NCBI RefSeq assembly: GCF_036884655.1
Contig: NC_088357.1
Span: forward strand, 48,457,501-48,521,500
DNA length: 64,000 nucleotides
Reading direction: 5' to 3'
DNA from: Musa acuminata AAA Group
Lineage: Eukaryota; Streptophyta; Magnoliopsida; Zingiberales; Musaceae
A program made the translations under genes and the position numbers. Below the pieces are notes generated by a model. It saw only the letters and a program-made list of their open reading frames with translations, made no database searches and was not told the origin of the DNA. How positions within the stretch are numbered: position 1 is the stretch's first letter; every line of letters begins with the position of its first letter. This document shows positions 34,901 to 49,400 of this stretch, piece after piece.

Positions 34901-37214
34901 CATTGACTTGACACATAATGGTGTGATATGCCTTTGTATTTTATTAGCATAGGATACCACATTCATATTGATGTTCTATATTCTTTGTATCATGAATAAC
35001 ACATAATATTTATGACATTTGATCAGCTCAGATGTATACTTTCACTTTTGACAAAGTATTCAATCATGAAGCTTCACAAGAAGATGTATTTGTAGAAATC
35101 TCACAGCTAGTTCAGAGTGCACTTGATGGCTATAAGGTGCTTTATTTAATATGTTAAACTGTATTGTTCATTGATATTTATTTCAATTATTATTGGTATA
35201 TATTTGATTGATGACTAAGAATGCTTCTTGTTGTCTACTGTAGGTTTGTATATTTGCATATGGGCAAACTGGTTCTGGTAAAACTTACACTATGATGGGC
35301 AATACTGGATGTGCTGACCAAAAAGGTCTTATACCGCGGTCGTTAGAGCAAATATTCCAAACTAGTCAATCTCTGCAATGCCAAGGTTGGAAATACAAGA
35401 TGCAGGTAAGCTTATACTCTTGTGATGTTCAGCTATACCTATCGCTTATTCTTTTTCTTCATCAATTTGCATGACCTTTTTTTTTTATTGTGATTGATTC
35501 ATTTCTTTTTCAGGCATCCATGCTGGAAATATATAATGAAACAATTCGTGATTTGTTGTCACCTAGTCGCCCTAGTACTCTAGATACAAGTGGTGGTCTT
35601 TGTAAACAATACACGATCAAACACGATTCTAATGGTAATACGATCATATCTGATCTTACTATTGTAGACGTTTGTAGCATCAAAGAAGTTTCATTCCTCC
35701 TACAACAAGCTGCACAGAGCAGGTAAATCTTGTCGATGTCCTTGTCCAATGACTTCTTTTGAAGACTTGTAAAATGAAATCATTTTTATTTAATTGGTTA
35801 TGTCCAAAGCTCACATATAAAAGATGCATATACTATAAGTTTTCTTTCTTAGATGTAATATATCTTAAAACCTGATGAAATTATTTGATGAGTGTTTTTT
35901 TAACTGAATTTATTTCCTTGAATCATTGAGTTACTACCTAATTAAAATACTTTTTGATGAACAGACTGACCAATATATAACTGAAACTAAGTAAAAGTTG
36001 TTCCTCATCTTATGTTTACTATAAGCTTATAGGTCCTTGCTACATTACTCAATGCTAGTGTTCCTCGTGGATTTCATATCAAGAAGTTCTGATAATTTTT
36101 CTAGAAAATGTGTCCGTTTAAAAAAATAAATTAAAACAAAAAGGAGGAGGAGGCATATACCAAATGGTTTATTTCAAAAGAAGTTCAAATGTAACAACTG
36201 CATGTTTCCATTCATCTATATGAATGTTGGACACTCAAAATGGCTGAGCTACACATATTCCCACTATTTCTTTAGAACTTTGTGCTTTTATATCATTTAT
36301 ATACTGAATCCTAATATCAAAATGCATTAGTGTTTTGTGCTAAAATATTTATTAGAATTTTTTATTTTCTTTTTTGTGGTGTCTTTGTTGATGTGTTCTG
36401 TACGACACTTGGTTGAGCGAATAATAAGTAAAAGCCTGAGAAGAATTTTTGAATTTTATGACCAGGTCTGTGGGTAGGACACAAATGAATGAACAATCTT
36501 CAAGAAGTCATTTTGTCTTCACTTTAAGGATTTTTGGGGTTAATGAGGTATGTGACTTGCTAGGGCGTGCTTTCAAGCTGGTTTGTGTGATGTTCAACAC
36601 TGATACTAAGTTACATTCATTTATTTTCAGAGCACAGAACAACAGGTTCAAGGGGTACTCAACTTGATTGATCTTGCTGGAAGTGAGCGTCTTGCTAAAA
36701 GTGGCTCTACCGGGGACCGCCTAAAGGAAACCCAGGTAAGTCGCCTTCACGCCATTGAATTCTCCTGCGGTTTGTATCTCAACTCACCTTTTGTTATATT
36801 ATTAATACAGGCAATCAACAAAAGTTTGTCGGCCCTAAGCGATGTAATATTTGCAATAGGGAAGAAAGACGATCATGTTCCTTTTAGGAATTCCAAGCTA
36901 ACATACCTTTTGCAGGTAGGTTCTTGCTACCCATTTCCACATATATTTTTGCTTTGTGATGTAAACTGCTTCTGTTTGTTTGTGTGGATACGCGGATAAT
37001 AAAGATAGCTGATCATTAGCCTTTTTCATGATAGCCTTGTCTTGGTGGCGACTCCAAGACATTAATGTTCGTCAATATCTCGCCAGGAGCATCTTCGGTT
37101 GGTGAGTCTCTTTGTTCGCTTCGCTTTGCTGCTCGGGTAAACTCTTGTGAGATTGGAATTCCTCGACGCCAAATTCAGATACGATGTTCGGACTCACGAT
37201 TGAGCTATGGATAA
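31976..37214 (+). CDS. KIN-14N minus-end kinesin (ATK1/KatA type), 17 exons, complete
   Basis: C-terminal-motor kinesin needed for spindle pole focusing in mitosis and meiosis. Exons: 31976-32032, 32102-32374, 32476-32620, 32754-32863, 32943-33062, 33144-33347, 34014-34223, 34312-34386, 34564-34710, 34779-34920, 35027-35136, 35244-35405, 35514-35722, 36466-36547, 36631-36735, 36811-36915, 37035-37214. All are GT-AG and in phase, giving 811 residues (Arabidopsis ATK1 has 793). The N-terminal tail is followed by coiled coil at about 110-440. The neck and motor start at [21 protein letters not shown] (about 440-460). P-loop GQTGSGKT is at 538-545, switch I NEQSSRSH at 663-670, switch II DLAGSE at 696-701. 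The end IGIPRRQ...SRLSYG matches ATK1. The first exon (19 codons) is the least certain: it rests on the ATG at 31976 and a 69-bp intron. Confidence 0.93.
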
Positions 37215-38583
37215 GGAGGATTTGTTGGTGATGTTTATAATTCCTCTATGCACTAATTTGTTGTTGTTGCTGCTGCCATTATAGCATATTTAATGGCCAG
37301 TGGACTCTTTAACATCGACTTCCTGAGTGATTTGTATACCAAGGAACAGCATCTATATTGCCCGAGTTGAGTCTGTTAACTGGGATTACTGAGTGGTGTT
37401 ATCTGTAAAAATAGCTACACAACTACATGGTCTCTTATCTTGGATGACTGATTTGGTTTGAGCCTACCACTATGGTGATTTGGGATCTTTAGGTTCATAA
37501 AATCCCGAAAGATATATTGCTATGAAATTGAAATGATTGAAGTTATGCATTGTTAACAAACTTGTCTAGTTATGATCGAGGTGTTAGCATGACTTGGTCT
37601 GATTGTCGATGTTCAAGATCGTCCTTGCGACTAGCCCTTGGTTGAGCTCGGGGTTGACTTCGCATGTAATTCTTCAGTCGGCATGTTGTCTGCTTTGTCG
37701 TCGCTAGGCTCTTGTACACAGGCCTAGGTCGGGAGGGAAGGGGTTTCCCGACTTGGCTCATCTGAAGGTTAAGTCGGTATCGAATGGAGTTTTTTTTTAG
37801 AATGATCGCCCGCGTCAGGTAGAGGGGGCTTTTATGCTTGTGTCCGAGGATTGATTGTACGTGATTTGACTGCTGCTATTGATTCCTCGAGTAGTTGGCT
37901 CGTATCTTTGGGCGATTGCCGATCGATCTGTGCGGGATAGCATCGCGCGATACTATTCTGAGCTTTTCGAAGTGCCCTTCGATGGTATGATGCTTTCTCG
38001 TGCGGCTCTGGATGACATGGGAAGGGGCGTCCGTCGTCCCGAATCTAAGGTGGCATATCTGACACGACACTCCATCTTAGTCTCGAGGCTCCACGTTCGT
38101 GACATTATTTGCTTACCGTGTCCACGAGGGTAGTAATACCATGCATGAGGTCAAATTTCATAATTTTTGGGATGTCATTTGAAAGATTTTGTTCCTGGAA
38201 GTTCACTTTTATTGTTACATTATCTCAGCAAAAATCATTGGCTTATAAAGAACCTGTCGGTGTTCTTCAGATGCTCAGTTGGCATTTTGAAGCCATCTTT
38301 TCTTCGGTGGAGACGACAAGCAGGCAGGAGTCCGTGCACCAGCCTTATCTACAGACCAGAATGGTACAAAATAATAAATATAGTGAGCATCATGACAGGA
38401 TACAGAAAATTCTGGACATCCCATCGTTTCTTGGATTAGCCTTCGGGGTGCCAGATATATGGATACCGGAGAACAATAGCCCCTTGGTTTCCCGTGGACC
38501 CTCTTCCTGGGATTAGATGTTTGGTGCTATCCACAAGAGGACATCTGGCTTCCACTTCATACCGCAGCCACGTCCCATCTCTC
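37215..38583. other. Kinesin 3' side and unassigned DNA
   Basis: The first few hundred bases are likely 3'UTR. About 37560-38110 is more GC-rich, with short gypsy-LTR-like phrases (GTCGGGAGGGAAGGGGTTTCCCGAC), possibly old transposon sequence, but no domain confirms it. The frame at 38109-38516 has no recognised homology. Confidence 0.35.
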
Positions 38584-38589
38584 TATAAA
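38584..38589 (+). promoter_or_regulatory. TATA box of the CXXS1 gene
   Basis: CTCTATAAACATCC, 50 bp above the ATG at 38639, leaving a 5'UTR of only about 25 bases. Confidence 0.65.
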
Positions 38590-38638
38590 CATCCACCAAC
38601 CCCTTGCGAAGAACTGGACCAATAATAAGCTTACGGTC

Positions 38639-39656
38639 ATGGAAGGCCAACCGCAGGAGCAGCAGCATCCCAAGTCCAGGGTTGTGAAGGTGGATTCAGA
38701 GGAGTCATGGTACCTCTTCATCACCCAAGCCAACAACCAAGGATGTCCTGTAAGCAAGCTCTTCTGGTCTATCGATTTACCTGGTTCTGAGTCAATCTGT
38801 TACTCATAGTTCATGGTTAATATTCTTCATTGCTACTGAATCACTCTCTCTGAAGTTCTACCGAGAAATTAAACATCTAGGTTTTCTCTTCCGTGGCTTC
38901 AGAAAGCCTGAAACCTCTAATCTCTCCCTGGGTTCCTTTCCCCCATCTGCTTTCGGATGTTTTCAATGGACTCATAAGGATTGACTTGCAAATATTGGGC
39001 ACAGATCTCTAAGCTGAGAACGAAGGAAGAAGACAGTTTACCAGCTGAGGATTGCTGGTCACAGAATGATGAAGCTAATAATAATGCATGGAATTTTGAT
39101 TATATCTCTCTTTTCATTTGTGTGCAGGTTTTTGTCCACTTTGGTGCCTCGTGGTGTGTTCCATCCCTCGCCATGAACTCATTCTTCGAGGAGCTGGCCT
39201 TGACTTACCAGGACATCCTGTTTCTCGTGGTCGATGTTGATGAAGTCAAGGTATGGTTTATGACCTCGGTAGCCATGATCCTGAGGAAGATCATGTGGGC
39301 TGTTGATGGTAGTACGAGTGGTCTACCTAATCTTCACCTACAATTTTCCTGTGGGCTGTTTCTTCCGAGTGCAGCAGCACTTCTCCAAAACCTTGTGCTA
39401 CTTGAAACTGATATATATATGCTTGTCATGAACATCTTTGTTTGTGCTACTTTAATCTGAAATATTATCATACGCATCTTCAATCGAAAATTTACAGGGG
39501 GTTGCCTCTAAGATGGAGGTGAAGGCGATGCCCACCTTTGTACTGATGAGGGATGGCGCAGTGCTAGACAAGATTGTCGGGGCCAATCCGGAGGAGATAA
39601 GGAAGAGGATCGATGGTTTCGTTCAATCTTTTCGTCGCCCAAATATGGTCGACTAG
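38639..39656 (+). CDS. CXXS1: Thioredoxin-like protein CXXS1 (single-cysteine active site)
   Basis: A 130-residue cytosolic thioredoxin-fold protein in three exons (38639-38749, 39128-39250, 39498-39656), all GT-AG and in phase 0. The active site reads W46-C-V-P-S50, with Ser in place of the second Cys, as in plant CXXS1 proteins, which act as disulfide isomerases rather than reductases in vitro. Other family blocks are RVVKVDSEESW, NSFFEELALTYQDILFLVVD, VDEVK, KMEVKAMPTFVLMRDG and the cis-Pro in AMPTF. GANPEEIRKRIDGFVQS closes the fold. There is no transit peptide. The N-terminus is slightly longer (MEGQPQEQQHPK) than in Arabidopsis. Confidence 0.93.
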
Positions 39657-40738
39657 TTAGAGTTCACTGCAAATAGACCCACCCACCCTGTTCCTTGCTC
39701 TAACTACAACATGTAGTGTTCTTAAGTAATGTGTGGCTATCTACATCTGATGCTGGTTTCGCTATGTTGCACTTGCAAACCAGGGAAAGCTTAACGAGTT
39801 GGTCGGTGCCAAATGACGAACCTTATACAGACAGCAGTGCAATCAACTCTCATTCAGCACCTGGACATGAATCGGTGGTTTCTGTACATGTAGTGATCTG
39901 TATGCAGTTGAGATGATAATTTCAGGATGGATCGTTCTCTTTCGTGATTAGTGTATGTGTTTTTTTGGTCTTTGGGATTGTGCACACAGAATTCCTACTC
40001 TCTGGATTTTGGCATCCGTGAAACCATTCGATGTGGGTGGTGCCAATGGAAGCAGAGGAACATGCAGGCTGATGTGGGTTTGTGGTGGAATGTGACAAAC
40101 CATGATCCAGATAAGATCTATTGCAGGTGAAGTGTCGACGTGGTGTGCTCTGTACCTTCTACACACTCATCTGTCACTTTCTTTCACAGGAAATGCCATG
40201 GACTCTGTTCGGCCAACAGCTGAGGTTACAATGGAAGGTGACGCGGAATGCCATCCCAGTGCTCATGTTTGACTAAATCTTAAAGATCAGACATATCGAT
40301 GAATTGATTTGGACCCACTGCCCGGAACTTATCTGCGTTATCGAAGAATCGACTGCATCGATCTTATTCCTCCTCTTAGAACATTCTTTTCTTTCGCATC
40401 GTTTATCTCGAATCAATCCTCTGAATCATATTCTTTTTCTTCTTTACCATGGAATGCTCGACAACCGCATTTTTCTAATGCGATCTTTATCCTAAACTTG
40501 TGACGATTAAGATTTAATATAAAATTACTACTAATCTATCATCGAATGCGTGACCTTCCAAATCATAATTAAGATTATCCGTGAACGGAACGAAGAGGGC
40601 GGGTGGGGTGGATTCATGCATCTGCCGGCTCACAGGGGGGACGCACCGTGAAGTCTTTAATATCGTCCGACCACGTGTGTGGTGATCGATCATCACAAGA
40701 ATCGGATGTATTTGGGCAATCTCACGCGAGGAGAAGGC
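39657..40738. other. Intergenic DNA: CXXS1 3' side and polyubiquitin promoter
   Basis: No gene recognised. The right part (40500-40738) is the proximal promoter of the seven-unit polyubiquitin gene and includes CCACGTGTGTGG (about 40671-40682), a G-box-like palindrome. Confidence 0.45.
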
Positions 40739-40745
40739 TATAAAT
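40739..40745 (+). promoter_or_regulatory. TATA box of the seven-unit polyubiquitin gene
   Basis: GGCTATAAATGACGC, about 75 bp above a 5'UTR splice donor (CAAG|GTATGT at 40812/40813). Confidence 0.75.
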
Positions 40746-40812
40746 GACGCTGCTCCGTTTTCACCCATCGTCGGAAGCATTGCCGGTTCCCTGTCCTCCT
40801 CATCCGCTCAAG

Positions 40813-42742
<1,930 letters not shown>

Positions 42743-43049
42743 ACCGTTTGGCTTGTTTGTGTCCGATGCTTTGGTTGTCATCGTCGTTCCGTCTGTCGTT
42801 GGCATGCATGCAAGTCCGTCCAGAAAGTGGAATAAGCGTTCGTGAAATGTCTCTCGTGTCTGTGCGTTGTTTGCTTTGTCATTTCAATAATTACTTGTGG
42901 CTATGGTTGTGTTCAGTGGTATTATTGTATCAACCCAAGTGAACAATGTGTATTTTGTCTAATTGGCCTCTCTCTTGTTGTTCCCAATCTACCTATGGTT
43001 TCATTTACGGATCGCTTTTGAGAAAATTGATATTTATATTTTATTGAAA
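42743..43049. other. Polyubiquitin 3'UTR and spacer
   Basis: T-rich region after the stop codon with AATAAT-like motifs (about 42885-42891) that may serve polyadenylation. No gene. Confidence 0.5.
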
Positions 43050-45531
43050 AGTCAATACACATTGCTTTTGAGAATATCACGTGAAGATTAAAGAAGAAAA
43101 TATTGTAAATGAAGAATGTTTTTATAATGCTACTAACGAAGATTGGGGCAAATGCTTTATAATAAAAATTATTGAGGTCATGACATCTATCAATTTTGAA
43201 AATGATTGGATTGTTGGTAATCATCTTAGTATCAAATTCACTAATATTCGTCAATATAAAGATAATGATACAATTATCATGGCAGATAATACTATTCACC
43301 AAGTTAAAAAGGAAGGCATCGTGATAATCTCAAATAAAGATAATGATCATATTACATTGAATTGAAGAGTGTGTACTATTTTCTAGTTACGAAGAAAAAT
43401 CTCTTCTCCGTTGCAAACATAGTCGATATTGAAAATTATATTCTTTTTAATCCTAATGAAATCAAGTTTCTTTGCTATATAAAAGAATTAAATGTAGATG
43501 TAGTATATACTGATAAAAAGAGTTAAAGATTTATATATTTTATCAACATCAAACTCTTCTATTGATAAGATGAGTATAAATGATACTGCATCAATCTGAC
43601 ATGCTAGACTTGGTCATATAATTTTTTTTAATTAAATATTTTTTTTCTCACTCTTACTCCTTTTAATAGTAATGAAGTTTACAAAGGTTGTTAATATGGC
43701 AAACCGCACAACCAATCTTTTAATATATCACTTTCAAGATGTAAATTCCCCTTGGAGCTTCTTTATAGTAATCTAACGAGCCCTACTCGAACACTATCTT
43801 ATTTGGGTCTATTTTGTGAAGGAAAAATCAAAAGTTTTTTTAAGATTTCAAGAGTTTAATTAATAGTTGAAAGTACTATTGAAAGTAAAAAATTAAAAGT
43901 TCTTTTAAGGTTGAATGAAAGATTCAACATCTTATGTAGACTTATAAGCCTTATAAGCAAAAGGTATGATAAGTGCAACTTATGTTATTAATTGAACTAC
44001 TATTAGTCCAATCAATTTAATGTCTTCGTATAAGCTTATGTTTAGGGAGAAACCAAATATTAAATATTTTAAAGTATTTGGTTCTCTATACTATATTCAT
44101 ATACCATACTTGAAGAGAAGCAAGCTTGATATTAATACTAAGAAATGCATCTTTATTAGCTATGATGAAAGGAAGAAAAGTTAAAAATATATGTATCTAT
44201 AAACATAGGTATGTGGTATCTCGAGATGTTATGTTTGATGAAGTTTCTTGTTATTATTCTTCATAAATAATTTCTTTGAAAAACATCAATCACAATAATG
44301 AAATCGATATATGTTCAAAACTTATGATTGAGATTCTTTTGTCATCTAATGTTTCTACGGATTTTGGCTCTGTCTTTTTCCTTATCTGAATTTACTCATA
44401 TTATTTTTTCACTTCTAATAATGGAACAAAGTGATAGGGGGAGTAATGATGTTCATAAAGAGAAAATTCAAATATTGAGAAGATAAAAATAATAATAATT
44501 GTGAAACAGATAGAGATAATGTAAGCATGTCACTATTTCTTTATGAACCAATTGATGATTTTTAACTTGTTTATTTTGATGAATGCCAAAGGTGTTATGT
44601 GAAAGGATATCATGAATGAAGAAATGAATGTTCTTCGTAAAAATGAAACTCAGGATCTCGTGTCAAGTTGGTTTCCGTAAGGAATTTAGTGTTATTTCTG
44701 ATTTGCACAAGTCTATTCTTAAATTTGACTGTCACATGGATGTTGAGCCTTCTACACGAAGTCTAGTTAGAGATTTCAGTGACCTTTCATTAGTAAGTTT
44801 GGATCAGGCTCTGGGTCAAGAGGTATTCTCGATAGTCCTAGAAGTTTCCGAATGAAGTAACTTGATTCGGATAGATTTTCAAATGGTATAAGAGAGCATA
44901 TGGATAGTAATATTCACATGCACCTTAGAGAATACTTTGGTCGAAATCATATTTCTACAAGTGATTCTATGCTTGGCGGTGGTTATGGGCGTGACTTTAT
45001 AAAGAAGCTGAGACTTATCTCCAAGAGTATACTTCAAGGAGGAGTGTTAAAAAGTTAAAGTATATTTAAAAAAATTATAAGTTAATATTTTACTTTTTAA
45101 ATAAGATTAGATAGAGTTGGAAGGATAATAAATTCTTAGTTTAAAAAGTAAAAAATATATTTTGATAGATTTCAAATCAGAATTTTATCTTTTGAATAAG
45201 ATTAGATAAAGTTAAACGAGATTAGAAACTCTTATATTTCATATCTATAAATAAATAGGTGGTATCTTCCTATAACGAAAATTCAAGTCTCATGTATTAA
45301 AGATAATATGGCTAAAGTCAAAGAGTCTTACAAGATATATAAATATTTCTCTTTTCGATAAGTTCAATAGAGTTTCTCTTTTTCATCTTGATTTTTTTTC
45401 ATTTGATTTAGTTTTGAGTTATTAGCTATTATTTAAGAAAGGGTTACACTTTGAGATATGATGGACTGATTACTTTGATCAGTCTCTCATTGAATTGTGA
45501 TTTGTTAATTGGACTTGGTTGAATCATAACA
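43050..45531 (+). mobile_element. Decayed Ty1/copia element with 3' LTR
   Basis: Plus-strand pieces of pol in order: protease region FENDWIV and IRQYKDNDTIIMADNTIH (43190-43300); GAG_pre-integrase DTASI..HARLGH (about 43578-43620); integrase end REKPNIKYFKVFGS, RSKLDINTKKCIFISYDERK and SRDVMFDEVS (44045-44260); RT start NEEMNVLRKNET (about 44610). Stops and gaps are frequent. A polypurine tract (CAAGGAGGAG) at 45035-45044 abuts a 487-bp 3' LTR (45045-45531, TGTTA...TAACA). No 5' LTR or gag was found, so it is truncated. Confidence 0.75.
45045..45531 (+). repeat. 3' LTR of decayed Copia element
   Basis: Begins TGTTAAAAAG right after the purine tract and ends AATCATAACA, with matching TGTTA/TAACA ends. 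An internal CTATAAATAAATAG (about 45244) looks like the LTR TATA box. Confidence 0.65.
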
Positions 45532-45860
45532 ATGAACATATTTTAACTGGTCATATGTATACAATTGTATACATTTTTATCTAATCACCCTTAGCAATTC
45601 ACTGTTGATCCTAATTCATCAACATTGGTCTCTTGAAGAACATGATCTTAATTCATTTGGATCAAAAGGAAGGCCATCAAAATGCAAGGACACCACTTGT
45701 TTCTCATCAGCCAGAAAGGACGATTGATGATGATAAGAACAAAGGAAAGATCCTGTTAATGCTTGTTAGACCGAATACTTAGATCCCCAAAGAACAACAC
45801 ACTGCAACAGTTCATTTATTTTTGAGATCCCACAGCATAAATTGCTCGAGAACACCAGTC

Positions 45861-47113
45861 TCAACTGTTTATGACCGCACAGTTCCTTCTGATTTCACCT
45901 GAAGAGCCCGTCTTGACTCCGATGCTGCCCATCTTCTCCATGGACATCGCGAACCCGGCGAAGAATGTCTGCGGAGGGCTGTCGACGAGATTGACGATGG
46001 CTGTCTTGGCCGCGGCGTCCGTGGTCAGAGCTGCGTCGGATTCGAAGAGCCCTCTTCGCTTGAGCAGATTCCTGTAGTATTCAACATCGAACGTTCTGAA
46101 ACTCCCAGGATCCATTTCCACGAGCGTGGTCTCGTCGGTGGCGTCTCTGCACTTGTTCTTCTTCAGATTCGTGGCGTAGAAGCCGTCCAGAGAAGGATCT
46201 TGATCGCCGTTCCCGGTGAAGTTGTACAGCCGGTCGCTGAAGGATTCGCAATGAGCAACTCCGATCGTGTGGGCTCCTGCAACAGCAAATCGGTCGATGT
46301 TAGCAGACGAAGAAGCGCAAGAAAAACGTCATTTTTCGTGTAAAATGACGAATCTGCAAGACACAAGTCGGCGAGAACTTAGATCGGCATGTGTTTACTA
46401 TGCTGCAGCTCACCAGAGAGGAGAACAAGGTCTGCAGCATTTAGCCCTTTATTAGCAAAAGAAGTCTGCAGAGAGCTAAGGTTCGATGTGGGGGCTGGAA
46501 TCTCAGATAATGCTTCCGATAAATTCGATATCAACCCGTCGCGACGGCCAGTCGGAACTCTCCAAATCGGGCCTCCCTGCCGTCAGACGAACAAGATGAG
46601 TGTCTGCATTCAGAACATTAGCTTGGAGCATGGTATGAGCTTGTCGGCATACAATGACTCCGACCGCGTCTCGCGTAGCCAACGCAAGAATGTCCGCACA
46701 CGAAACGATCCCCGGGCATTCTTCCTCCACCACACTCTTCAGGCGATCGATGAAGTCGAACCCGCGGAGTGTTTGGTTCGGAGTCGCGGCCTTCTCAGCT
46801 TGGTTGGTGCTGGTTGAATTGATGAGCACAGAGCCATCACAACCCTGAGAATTGCATCAAACATGCCGTGAAGAAAGCAAGATTGAGTTGAAACGAATGC
46901 ATTACATCGTACCCTCACAAAGCAATCATGGAAGTGCATCCGAAGAAGAGATGCTGCCACCGTTGGTGCATTTGGGATGTGCTCCTCCACAAAATCTAGG
47001 ATCATCTTCTCTGCCTTGGGGCAACTGTCGTCATAGAAGCCCAGCTTCAGATCAGCATGAACACAACTCAAGAAACCCAAAAACACCAGTATCGTCGGAC
47101 CCCGAAAGCTCAT
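45861..47113 (-). CDS. Class III secretory peroxidase, 4 exons, complete
   Basis: Haem peroxidase of the cell wall/vacuole that oxidises phenolics with H2O2 (lignin, defence, ROS). Exons (minus): 47113-46913, 46844-46653, 46576-46414, 46276-45861, all GT-AG and in phase; 323 residues, the usual length and the classic four-exon plan. Signal peptide 1-20 ([11 protein letters not shown]), mature start [12 protein letters not shown]. Distal Arg58 and His62 are in [11 protein letters not shown], with the calcium ligand Asp63. [22 protein letters not shown] and VPTGRRDGL are family blocks. Proximal His188 is in [24 protein letters not shown] and [11 protein letters not shown] close the fold. I chose ATG 47113; an upstream in-frame GTG is not a start. 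Confidence 0.94.
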
Positions 47114-47174
47114 ATTACTAGTGATTTTGCCTAAGTTTTCCTCAAGTTGCACCAAACTCTAAACATGGAGGCAA

Positions 47175-47181
47175 CTTTATA
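47175..47181 (-). promoter_or_regulatory. TATA box of the peroxidase gene
   Basis: GGACTATAAAGTTGCC on the minus strand, about 62 bp above the ATG. Confidence 0.65.
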
Positions 47182-48961
47182 GTCCTTCACGGAATCCCCT
47201 CTGTCCACTTGCTGTTGGAGCTTCGTCCTTAAAAGCAGCAATGAGTGTGGCCTCCCTATCACCTATTTTACCTTTGTAGCACCTAAAGGCAATAAAATTA
47301 AGTCGCAAGCAGGTGATTGTAGGACAAGTTATCATAAGTTGGAAGCAGACTAAGAGTCCTCAAGAAATGGAGATTAGTGCACAACCTGCCACACTTGTCC
47401 TATGAGCCTTGAGGAGCCGAAGCAACAAAGCGAAGAATATGCTTCTTGAATCAAAAGAACAAAATGATTGCAGACAAGAAATCGATCGAGGTACATAAGA
47501 AATCTGCACGCCACTATTTCTGAGGCAAAGGAATCTGTAGGACGATTGAATGATTGATCGAAGAGCCGTGTCCCTTCATTCGATCATGCACCTCTTGCTG
47601 TTCGCAATATGTGTCTGGAGTCTGTCATCAAACGACAGAGTTGTTCTCAAGGCAAGTTTTGTTTCCGGCGCCACTCTATCGCCGGAGACACCGAGGTGAC
47701 CGTTCGAGTAAATAGCTTATAGAAGTAGGGTTGCAACCATGTTGACATGATGATTGCACACATTTAGCTTCAGTGATTCTTCTACTTGTTGCCCCGCATT
47801 CGTATGAGAATTCTTGGATGATTACTCATGATGCATTTCTGAAGGTATGAGAGCAGGTGGGAAGTGATGGGAGCCACAGACAACACAAAATTCTCTTTAA
47901 GAACACACGCACTTGTCGCCGATGTATCAAATCCAAAAGTCTTAATTGTTCTCCATCGATGGTTGAATCAAACTGCATCACTCTCATCATTTTGTCCATA
48001 GCTTTATAGTTCAACTGAGTTGTAGCCCATTTGGAAAGCTACCAAATGTGTTGTAGTTCACATGAAAATTAAAGTTCATAGAGCTTACTAATAAACCTCT
48101 GCATGTGGGAAGCAAAAGCTAAGCTGCAAAAGGAGATGCGAGCATTTGCATTACATATTAGTATAGAAATGTTGCTCTAATGCATCGACATCATGACTAA
48201 ACATACAGATAAATTGCAGTGATCATAGCATTAGAACAAAACTTCAAAACATTAGACACCCACGATTCACACTGCTCTCCCATTCTCCAATTATGATTGG
48301 ACGGACTGTAGTGTTCACAGGAGAAGCTTTGTGAGTAGATGACCCTCATGTACATGTCTCTTCTCAAAGGAGCTTCCATGCGGTAACTTGAACAATGGGA
48401 GAGCTTCTGACGCACGTCTATTGGCATTCCATCTGCTTTCCACTGAGACAGACCTAACAGCTTGCAGAGCATAGGGATCAAATTCCATGCTTCAGAACAG
48501 GAAAAGAGAGGCGACATAAAGTACAGCAGATGAAGAAATGATCTTTCATGGAACAAAGACAATTGCTTATGTTTGCTAAATCCTAGTTTAAATACCCAAG
48601 CACCGTTAAATTCGATCATAGGGGGCAAATCTTGTGATCGAGAAAGCACAATGCTTTTCTTTAGTTTCAGGACCGAATGCTCCTTCGTTCACAAAGTAGA
48701 TGCATGTTGGCCAACTCCAGTCTAATACACGAGTCATTATACCTTCCTTTGATGTGCGTACAGCACCTCAAAGCCATCTGCGGGCCACACTTTATTCTGT
48801 TCCCTCAATTCTCGAGCTCTATCAGCAACTTCTGAAGAAGAAAGTTATGCCATTCGTTGAAGCATTCCGCTCTGTTTCTCATGAACTCCAACTTCTGCAC
48901 AAGCAAGGTTCCAGATCTTCATGCTTCAGGTCTCGTAAAACCTTTATGTACCTTATCCTGG
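47182..48961. other. Peroxidase upstream region, no gene recognised
   Basis: Frames at 47826-48014, 48197-48649 and 48700-48984 were read on both strands and show no known domain. Around 48770-48890 the minus strand has a partly open stretch (EVADRARELREQN) that could be an old exon fragment, but I cannot assign it. Confidence 0.35.
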
Positions 48962-49400
48962 TTACCAGGATTTGGGGCCTCTAACGAGATGTTGACAAAC
49001 ATGAATCTCTTGGTATCCCACCAAGGTAAGGCTATCATGAATAAAGCTAATGATCAGACAACTACCGGTGTATCCACACAAATTAGAAGAAATTTACATC
49101 ACAAATCAGAAATATATGTGAAATTGGGTAGCAGCAACCTGCAAAAGGTATGGTAGCTTGGAATTGCTGACTGATACATGGTTTTCTTCCCTTCCCTATT
49201 GTAAATATTATATCACTTAGGGTCGACAAAGTTTTGTTAGATTGCATGCATGCATTAACATGGCAAAGGGTGATACAAACTGCAGAACAATTCAGCAGCG
49301 TGAAGTAAAGCAATTCACTTGGATTTCCTTTAAGTGGTACCTAGTGGAGCCACTCTTAGCAAAACACTCACTTTCGACGAGATCAATTACGTAAGTTACA
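48962..49400 (-). pseudogene. KIN-14N kinesin pseudogene fragment (exon 15 to exon 17, with introns)
   Basis: On the minus strand the sequence matches the kinesin gene from about 36672 to 37095: VIDLVESECFAKSGSTR.. (exon 15, cf. [14 protein letters not shown]), then intron 15, then NKTLSTLSDIIFTIGKG (exon 16, cf. [17 protein letters not shown]), then intron 16 with the shared CACATATATTT..TGATTTGTGATGTAAA stretch, and the start of exon 17 (GATAGCCTTACCTTGGTGGG). Introns are kept, so this is a genomic duplicate, not a retrocopy. Substitutions destroy the switch II motif and the frame. Opposite in orientation to the intact gene 12 kb away. Confidence 0.88.

Noticed and set aside
48197..48649. 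150-residue minus-strand open frame
   Set aside because: No recognised domain, no splice partner, composition unlike the coding genes nearby.
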